From Physcousia sp015060555 (lineage in GTDB: Bacteria > Bacteroidota > Bacteroidia > Bacteroidales > Bacteroidaceae), in NCBI GenBank assembly GCA_015060555.1, contig SUYG01000003.1, positions 1 through 9,696 of the forward strand: a DNA stretch of 9,696 nt, in the 5' to 3' direction. Below are positions 6,149-9,696 of this stretch, one piece after another (position 1 is the stretch's first letter; each line of letters begins with the position of its first letter). The notes below the pieces were generated by a model. That model made no database searches and was not told the DNA's origin. It saw only the letters and a list, made by a program, of their open reading frames with translations. Both the position numbers and the translations under genes were made by a program.

Positions 6149-7012
6149 ATGAAAAAGGAAGAGATTATAGTACTATTCCAAGAATATGAGCAGGCCGCTT
6201 GCGAAGTGAACCAAGTGGAATGTTGGAGCGCAAGAGACTTGCAGAAGTTGCTTGGCTACAGCCTTTGGCAGAACTTTACCAAGGTAATAGCCAAGGCTAA
6301 AGAAGCCTGCGAGAACGTGGGTCAGAATATATTAGACCATTTTATTGACGTCAATAAAAAGGTAGAGTTGGGCAGTGGGGCCATTCGTGAGGTAGATGAC
6401 ATCATGCTCACTCGCTATGCATGTTACCTTGTGGCACAGAATGGTGACCCGCGAAAGCCTCAGATTGCCTTTGCTCAGACCTATTTCGCTGTGCAGACAC
6501 GTCGTGCAGAACTCATAGAGCAGCGTTTGTTAGAAGTAGAGCGAGTAAAAGCTCGTGCCAAATTGCAAGAAACAGAGAAGAAACTTTCAGGCGTCTTGTA
6601 CGAACGTGGTGTAAACGACAAGAGCTTTGCTGTCATCCGTTCTAAAGGCGACCAAGCACTATTCCGTCTCAGCACCAACATGATGAAACGTAGGATGGGT
6701 ATTCCGGCTTTTCGTCCTTTGGCTGACTTCTTGCCAACCATCAGTATCAAAGCCAAGGACTTTGCTGCTGAGATGACGAGCGTGAATGTGCAGGCCAAAG
6801 ACCTCCAAGGTGAAACACAGATCACCAAAGAGCATGTGGACAACAACGCTGCCGTTCGCCAAATGCTCATCCAACGTGGCATCGTCCCTGAAGATCTTCA
6901 ACCTGAAGAGGATGTGAAGAACTTTTGGAGCAGTGAGCGTAGAGCCAAGCATCGCTTGAGCTATACCGAGTCGCGACAAAAGTCAACACTGTTAAGGTGG
7001 AACGCAGGTTAG
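6149..7012 (+). CDS. dinD: DNA damage-inducible protein D, with a shifted C-terminus
   Basis: A 287-residue protein matching DinD, a cytoplasmic protein induced by DNA damage in enterobacteria and reported to inhibit RecA. The N-terminal Bro-N-like domain is clear: CWSARDLQKLLGYSLW at about 25-40 and RYACYLVAQNGDPRKPQIAF at about 90-109. A charged helical middle (RAELIEQRLLEVERVKAR) and the conserved RSKGDQALF follow. A TTG start at 6122 is possible, but the promoter -7 box at 6137-6144 rules it out. The normal ending, a Lys/Glu-rich KVERRLASENKK-type tail, is present at 6994-7056 in another frame. The annotated frame instead ends in 31 residues (NFWSSERRAK...) unlike DinD. This fits a 74-bp insertion at 6920-6993. 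The Bro-N part is intact, so partial function is possible. Confidence 0.88.
   Translation: MKKEEIIVLFQEYEQAACEVNQVECWSARDLQKLLGYSLWQNFTKVIAKAKEACENVGQNILDHFIDVNKKVELGSGAIREVDDIMLTRYACYLVAQNGDPRKPQIAFAQTYFAVQTRRAELIEQRLLEVERVKARAKLQETEKKLSGVLYERGVNDKSFAVIRSKGDQALFRLSTNMMKRRMGIPAFRPLADFLPTISIKAKDFAAEMTSVNVQAKDLQGETQITKEHVDNNAAVRQMLIQRGIVPEDLQPEEDVKNFWSSERRAKHRLSYTESRQKSTLLRWNAG
6920..6993. repeat. Apparent 74-bp palindromic insertion in dinD
   Basis: The segment separates codons for PEEDVK from the out-of-frame KVERRL tail that normally follows directly. It folds on itself: ACTTTTG (6921-6927) pairs with CAAAAGT (6977-6983), TAGAGC with GCTATA (one mismatch), and CAAGC with GCTTG around a 3-nt ATC loop. 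The length (72+2) causes the frameshift. A small REP- or MITE-like insertion is likely, but no target duplication is evident. A naturally divergent C-terminus cannot be excluded. Confidence 0.55.
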
Positions 7013-7056
7013 CAAGTGAAAACAAAAAGGCATTAGAAAACAAAACAAAAAAGTAG
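6994..7056 (+). pseudogene. Displaced C-terminal tail of dinD
   Basis: This frame, starting AAG at 6994 and ending TAG at 7054-7056, encodes KVERRLASENKKALEN and a short Lys-rich end. That is the kind of tail found at the C-terminus of DinD. It is out of frame with the main dinD frame by two bases, so it is probably not translated. Confidence 0.65.
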
Positions 7057-7065
7057 AATCGCTAG

Positions 7066-7140
7066 AACGCTCAACACTGGAATCTGGATGCGCAGTATCT
7101 GGAGCCGCTGAAGGAGCTTTTGAAGGCTAATCTGAAATAG
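7066..7140 (+). pseudogene. Possible C-terminal remnant of an unknown gene
   Basis: After a stop at 7063 the frame reads NAQHWNLDAQYLEPLKELL and ends LKANLK, stop at 7138. It looks like the helical C-terminus of a lost protein, with good codon usage but no start codon. I do not recognise the family. It lies 15 bp before the HNH gene, so it could be the end of a partner gene, such as a methyltransferase. It may also be chance. Confidence 0.25.
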
Positions 7141-7155
7141 GAACTTGTTATATAT

Positions 7156-7938
7156 ATGGCAAGAGATAATTGGACAGAAGAGCAGATAACGGTGGTACTC
7201 TATGAGTATTGTCGGAATCCGTTTGGGCAATTCTCAGCAACGAAGCAGTTTGTAGTAGAACTGGGGAAGTTGCTTGGTCGCACGCCAGGAGCTATCGTCC
7301 GTAAGGTTGGAAATCTTGCCAGTTTTGACCCTCAGATGAAAGCAAGAGGGGTTGGGGGACTTGGACATACAGGGAAACTTGATGAGATAGTATGGAATAA
7401 GTATTTTGGTCATTGGGATAAATTAGCATTTGATGCGGAAGTCTTGATTGCTAAATATCAGCAGAAAGGCCTTGAGGAATCTCTAACCGAGACAATAAAT
7501 CTAAATAATTTACCCAAAGGAAAAGAACGAAAACAGGAAGTTACGAGAAGAATCAATCAGGATTTCTTTAGAAGGACCGTTTTGTCTTCATACAATAACT
7601 GTTGCTGTATTACGGGTATTAACAATAAGTCTCTTCTCGAAGCCAGCCATATTGTCGGTTGGACTAAAGATGAGGCAAATAGGACTAATCCGCAGAATGG
7701 TTTATGCCTGAATGTCCTCTTTCATAAAGCGTATGATGAGAACCTAATAGGCATATCTCCTGATTATGAGATATTCATTTCGGACAAATTCTTTGGAAAG
7801 ATGTATGCGGAAGTTGACAACTCAACAATGGAATATATTCAGTCATTTAATGGACGCAAATTGATTCTTCCACGCAGATTCTTTCCAGACAAAGATTTTT
7901 TAGCGCTACACTATGAACAATATTGTAGTAGCATATAG
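7156..7938 (+). CDS. HNH endonuclease, putative restriction enzyme
   Basis: A 260-residue protein with the layout of stand-alone HNH restriction-like nucleases. The N-terminal part (about 5-60: NWTEEQITVVLYEYCRNPFG, then LLGRTPGAIVRKVGNLASFD) resembles the helical DNA-reading domain of this class. The C-terminal HNH_2-type core holds CITG (151-154), LEASHIVGW (H165), NPQNGLCLN (N181) and LFHKAYDENLIGI (H190), the expected metal and catalytic residues. It should cut DNA, perhaps foreign or modified DNA. No methyltransferase is in the window, so the enzyme is either an orphan, acts on modified DNA, or lost its partner (see 7066-7140). The gene is clearly more A+T-rich than the genes to its left. 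No TAnnTTTG promoter is visible; it may be read from dinD. Confidence 0.85.
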   Translation: MARDNWTEEQITVVLYEYCRNPFGQFSATKQFVVELGKLLGRTPGAIVRKVGNLASFDPQMKARGVGGLGHTGKLDEIVWNKYFGHWDKLAFDAEVLIAKYQQKGLEESLTETINLNNLPKGKERKQEVTRRINQDFFRRTVLSSYNNCCCITGINNKSLLEASHIVGWTKDEANRTNPQNGLCLNVLFHKAYDENLIGISPDYEIFISDKFFGKMYAEVDNSTMEYIQSFNGRKLILPRRFFPDKDFLALHYEQYCSSI

Positions 7939-7960
7939 TCGATATTGTAGACATATCATT

Positions 7961-8188
7961 CTATTCGGATTGAGTATTTTCTATTAACGTCTCCAGACTC
8001 CAACCGCAGATGGCAATGAAAAAGTCATCTGCGTTTTCATTTTTGAGAGCGGCGAGCAGAAGCTGGTGCGTTTTCTTGTGATAAGGCTCTTCGTCAGAGT
8101 TGATTTCATCGAGCAGAGTCTTGAAGAATCTTTCACGGAAATCTTCAGATGCATTATCAAGGATTGTTTGAATCTGTTCGTGTGTCAT
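7961..8188 (-). CDS. Small acidic protein of unknown function
   Basis: About 75 residues from the ATG at 8188. The frame can be extended to a TTG at 8206, but that codon lies inside the promoter -7 box, so the shorter form is preferred. The product (MTHEQIQTILDNASEDFRER, then FFKTLLDEINSDEEPY and DDFFIAICGWSLETLIEN) is acidic, helical and soluble, with no signal peptide. I do not recognise the family. It has its own promoter and faces the HNH gene convergently, 22 bp apart. Its small size, acidity and A+T content would suit an accessory or immunity-type protein, but nothing proves that. Confidence 0.65.
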   Translation of the reverse strand: MTHEQIQTILDNASEDFRERFFKTLLDEINSDEEPYHKKTHQLLLAALKNENADDFFIAICGWSLETLIENTQSE

Positions 8189-8203
8189 ATCGTTTTTTGT
8201 TTG

Positions 8204-8235
8204 CAAAGGTAGTATGTAAAATGGTGGTGTGCAAA
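8204..8235 (-). promoter_or_regulatory. Promoter of the small acidic protein gene
   Basis: -33 TTTG (8235-8232), exactly 20 bp, then -7 TACCTTTG (8211-8204). It fits the consensus fully, fixes the start codon at 8188, and leaves a leader of about 10 nt. Confidence 0.8.
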
Positions 8236-8276
8236 AGTATTAACAATAACCAGGCATTTCCTGGAGTGATTAACAC

Positions 8277-8789
8277 TTATGCTTCTATACCGAGAATACA
8301 GCCGCTTTTGATGCTATCCTCTAAATCTTCTTTAGAATCTATAGCACCCTCGCTGCCATCATCGTAGAGACGGAAGATCTCTAATCGACCATTGTAGAAT
8401 AGATGGCGTGCCTCGTCAGATGAGATAATGCGCCAGAAAAAAGGATTGCCCTCTTCATCAACAACTTTTCGAGCCGTGAAATCTGTATCTGGGAGTTCAT
8501 AAAGATGTAATTGTGCTCGTTCTTCAAAAATAATATCATAGATTTCAATTTGTCTGTTAATATTGAAAATATCGTCAAATGAAAGAACACTTTGATTATC
8601 TTCACGGAGTATGATATTATCACAATCAATAGTAATCGTATCTACATGCATTGATATCGTGCTGTTGTTTTCATACTCATCAATCCACAAATCTTCAATT
8701 GTTTTGTCTAGTCTTATGGTACCCATACCAAAACATAAGCAAGCTTCTTTAATCCTCTTTGAGATTTCTCTAAATTCAATTTTATCCAT
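8277..8789 (-). CDS. Orphan 170-residue acidic protein, unknown function
   Basis: A soluble, acidic, A+T-rich-coded protein with no signal peptide or membrane segment. It appears to have an N-terminal alpha/beta part (about 1-80, with ISMHVDTITIDCDNIILRED) and a C-terminal part containing ARKVVDEEGNPFFWRIIS, then EARHLFYNGRLEIFRLYDDG and a final LEDSIKSGCILGIEA. I do not recognise it. The pattern of charged strands ending in GIE is seen in many small accessory proteins of Bacteroidales, but no function follows. It has its own promoter just upstream of the ATG. The neighbour downstream on the same strand (7961-8188) also has its own promoter, so they are not a simple operon. Confidence 0.75.
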   Translation of the reverse strand: MDKIEFREISKRIKEACLCFGMGTIRLDKTIEDLWIDEYENNSTISMHVDTITIDCDNIILREDNQSVLSFDDIFNINRQIEIYDIIFEERAQLHLYELPDTDFTARKVVDEEGNPFFWRIISSDEARHLFYNGRLEIFRLYDDGSEGAIDSKEDLEDSIKSGCILGIEA

Positions 8790-8797
8790 TTTTTCGG

Positions 8798-8829
8798 CAA
8801 AAGTACTCCGGCATCATCATCTTCACAAA
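8798..8829 (-). promoter_or_regulatory. Promoter of the 170-residue orphan gene
   Basis: -33 TTTG (8829-8826), exactly 20 bp, then -7 TACTTTTG (8805-8798). The -7 box ends 8 bp before the ATG, so the transcript should be leaderless or nearly so. Confidence 0.8.
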
Positions 8830-8860
8830 TTTACCGGCATTCTTTAAGATTTTACCGGCT

Positions 8861-9020
8861 TTGTTAACGTTGTCGTTCTTGCGATGTGCGCATAAGGAGG
8901 CTTCAGCCGATGCAGGACTGTCTTTGATAGACCATTTTGCTGACGTTAGCAAAATGGTTGAATAGCAAAGGCTCGTTGCATCCTTGTGGGTTTTGTCAAC
9001 GTCGTTCGTGCGGAGTGCGA
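8861..9020. repeat. Nested hairpin between 30-bp direct repeats
   Basis: A perfect 11-bp inverted repeat (ACCATTTTGCT, 8931-8941, with AGCAAAATGGT, 8948-8958) is nested in CTTTG/CAAAG arms and GATGCA/TGCATC arms (8909-8914 and 8977-8982). Direct copies of a sequence like TTGTTAACGTTGTCGTTCTT flank it (8861-8890 and 8993-9019; the right copy lacks 3 bp and has a few changes). No U-run follows the stem, so it is not a standard terminator. It could be a MITE-like repeat or a structured RNA. No open frame covers 8848-9074. Confidence 0.6.
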
Positions 9021-9048
9021 TGTTTTTTTGTTAAGAAATATTTAATTA

Positions 9049-9082
9049 TTTGCGGCTGTTCCGTAAATACGAATTATCTTTG
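9049..9082 (+). promoter_or_regulatory. Promoter of the lipoprotein gene
   Basis: -7 TATCTTTG (9075-9082) with TTTG at 9049-9052, 22 bp upstream, slightly wider than in the other promoters here. The transcript would start near 9089, about 40 nt before the ATG. Confidence 0.65.
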
Positions 9083-9127
9083 CGGCAGAAACAATCAGTA
9101 AGCCGAACCGGATAATCGTGACAGGAT

Positions 9128-9448
9128 ATGAGACATGAATGGACGATAGTATTGGTGCCTCTATTTTTGGGGTGTGGCAGCAAGGACCGTCAGGCAGAGC
9201 CTACGTTCAATGATGAACGGCCTGCTATTGAGCGGATGGAATCTGATACGATGGTAGTTCCTGTAATGGAAGAAACGCCTGCGGGAGGAGTGGAGTCAAG
9301 TGCTTCCGCAACGTATTCCTCGTCATCCTCTCACGAATCAGATGACTATGACAATATGCGGGGCTTCGATCCTGCGTTTGAGGATGACACGGATGATAAC
9401 GGCATGAGTCGCTATATGGAGAATGATGATGAAGAGGGATGGGATTGA
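9128..9448 (+). CDS. Small acidic lipoprotein
   Basis: A 106-residue protein with a short hydrophobic N-terminus (EWTIVLVPLFLGCGSKD). LFLGC resembles a lipobox, with Cys17 as the lipid-bearing residue, although Phe at -3 is not ideal. The mature part is of low complexity: a Ser run (about 59-68) and many Asp/Glu residues (DDYDNMRGFDPAFEDDTDD, then ENDDEEGWD). It is probably anchored in the inner or outer membrane; the function is unknown. It has its own promoter. The vsr start follows 34 bp after its stop across a degenerate GATGTA-type microsatellite (9453-9482), so co-transcription is possible. Confidence 0.65.
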   Translation: MRHEWTIVLVPLFLGCGSKDRQAEPTFNDERPAIERMESDTMVVPVMEETPAGGVESSASATYSSSSSHESDDYDNMRGFDPAFEDDTDDNGMSRYMENDDEEGWD

Positions 9449-9482
9449 TTCGATGTAAGATGTCTGATGGAAGATGTATGAC

Positions 9483-9696
9483 ATGGATAAATTCTCTCTT
9501 CAGCAGTGGCACGCGAATATGGCGGCGATACGGTCGAAGGACACGAGGCAGGAGATGATTGTGCGGATGAAATCCGCGGGGAAGGGACGGGACGAGGGGG
9601 CTTTGAGGATGAAATCCGCGGGGAAGGGACGGGACGAGGGGGCTTTGAGGATGAAATCCGCGGGGAAGGGACGGGACGAGGGGGCTTTGAGGATGA
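9483..9696 (+). CDS. vsr: Very short patch repair endonuclease Vsr, N-terminus, running into repeats (partial)
   Basis: The first 28 residues match the N-terminus of Vsr, the nuclease that nicks T:G mismatches arising from deaminated 5-methylcytosine: MDKFSLQQWHANMAAIRSKD then TRQEMIVR, with E24 at the place of the essential N-terminal Glu of E. coli Vsr. A normal Vsr would continue into a GFRYRLH-like segment. Instead the frame enters perfect 14-residue repeats (MKSAGKGRDEGALR) encoded by 42-bp units, at least three, to the window end. The catalytic Asp and His residues are not in the window. Either vsr is broken by repeat expansion or the repeat is an in-frame insertion with the rest beyond. 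A cytosine methyltransferase gene is expected nearby but not seen. Confidence 0.75.
   Translation, partial: MDKFSLQQWHANMAAIRSKDTRQEMIVRMKSAGKGRDEGALRMKSAGKGRDEGALRMKSAGKGRDEGALRM
9567..9696 (+). repeat. Perfect 42-bp tandem repeat (minisatellite)
   Basis: Units begin at 9567, 9609 and 9651, and a fourth begins at 9693 at the window edge. The copies are identical and G+C-rich. The unit length is a multiple of three, so the vsr reading frame stays open. The sequence just left of the array (GGACACGAGG to GCGGATGA) loosely resembles the unit end (GGACGGGACG to GAGGATGA), suggesting local duplication as the origin. There are no spacers, so it is not a CRISPR array. Confidence 0.95.

Noticed and set aside
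8246..8276. Terminator downstream of the 170-residue gene
   Set aside because: CCAGG/CCTGG gives only a 5-bp stem and no U-run follows, so the support is too weak to annotate.
9567..9696. CRISPR array
   Set aside because: The 42-bp units follow each other with no variable spacers, so this is a tandem repeat.

Overview
The window looks like chromosomal DNA of a Bacteroidales bacterium, most likely Prevotella/Segatella or a close relative. The evidence is a Bacteroidetes-type 5S rRNA, promoters of the TTTG-N20-TAnnTTTG form in front of most genes, almost no Shine-Dalgarno sequences, and families that I know mainly from Bacteroidales (VirE/DUF3874 primase-helicase-like protein, DUF6078-like protein). 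No species can be named from the sequence alone.

Layout, left to right. (1) The end of an rRNA operon: 5S rRNA (33-141) and a strong bidirectional terminator. Beyond it lies a degraded inverted copy of the 5S 3' end, running up to the stop codon of a convergent AGCS-family sodium:amino-acid symporter gene (229-1659, minus). (2) A discrete unit of about 3.1 kb (1834-4939) with two genes on the minus strand: a small Cys-rich DUF6078-like protein, then a 706-residue VirE-N/VirE(DUF3874) primase-helicase-like protein. The unit is bounded by two 102-bp inverted ends of identical architecture: a 19-bp perfect inverted repeat, a 41-bp spacer, then three GTGTAGG boxes with 5- and 12-bp gaps. Between the genes are four 20-bp palindromes at an exact 22-bp period and a tandem array of TTTAAGGAG 9-mers. 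This resembles a replication origin or an operator array inside a small mobile or replicon-derived element, and it is the best candidate here for an undescribed system.

(3) A DNA-repair and nuclease stretch: an AlkD-like DNA alkylation repair protein (5136-5966, minus), DinD (6149-7012, plus) whose conserved C-terminal tail has been pushed out of frame by an apparent 74-bp insertion, and an HNH endonuclease (7156-7938, plus). (4) Two AT-rich orphan genes on the minus strand (7961-8188 and 8277-8789), each with its own promoter and of unknown function. (5) An intergenic region with a nested hairpin between direct repeats, a small acidic lipoprotein (9128-9448, plus), and the start of a vsr mismatch endonuclease gene (from 9483). 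The vsr frame runs, 28 codons in, into perfect in-frame 42-bp tandem repeats that continue off the window edge.

How the parts relate. The symporter and AlkD-like genes look like ordinary chromosomal genes on either side of the 1834-4939 unit. From 6.1 kb onward, nuclease and DNA-damage genes, falling G+C, small orphan genes and repeat insertions suggest an accessory region. All functional assignments come from motifs read by eye; no database search was possible.
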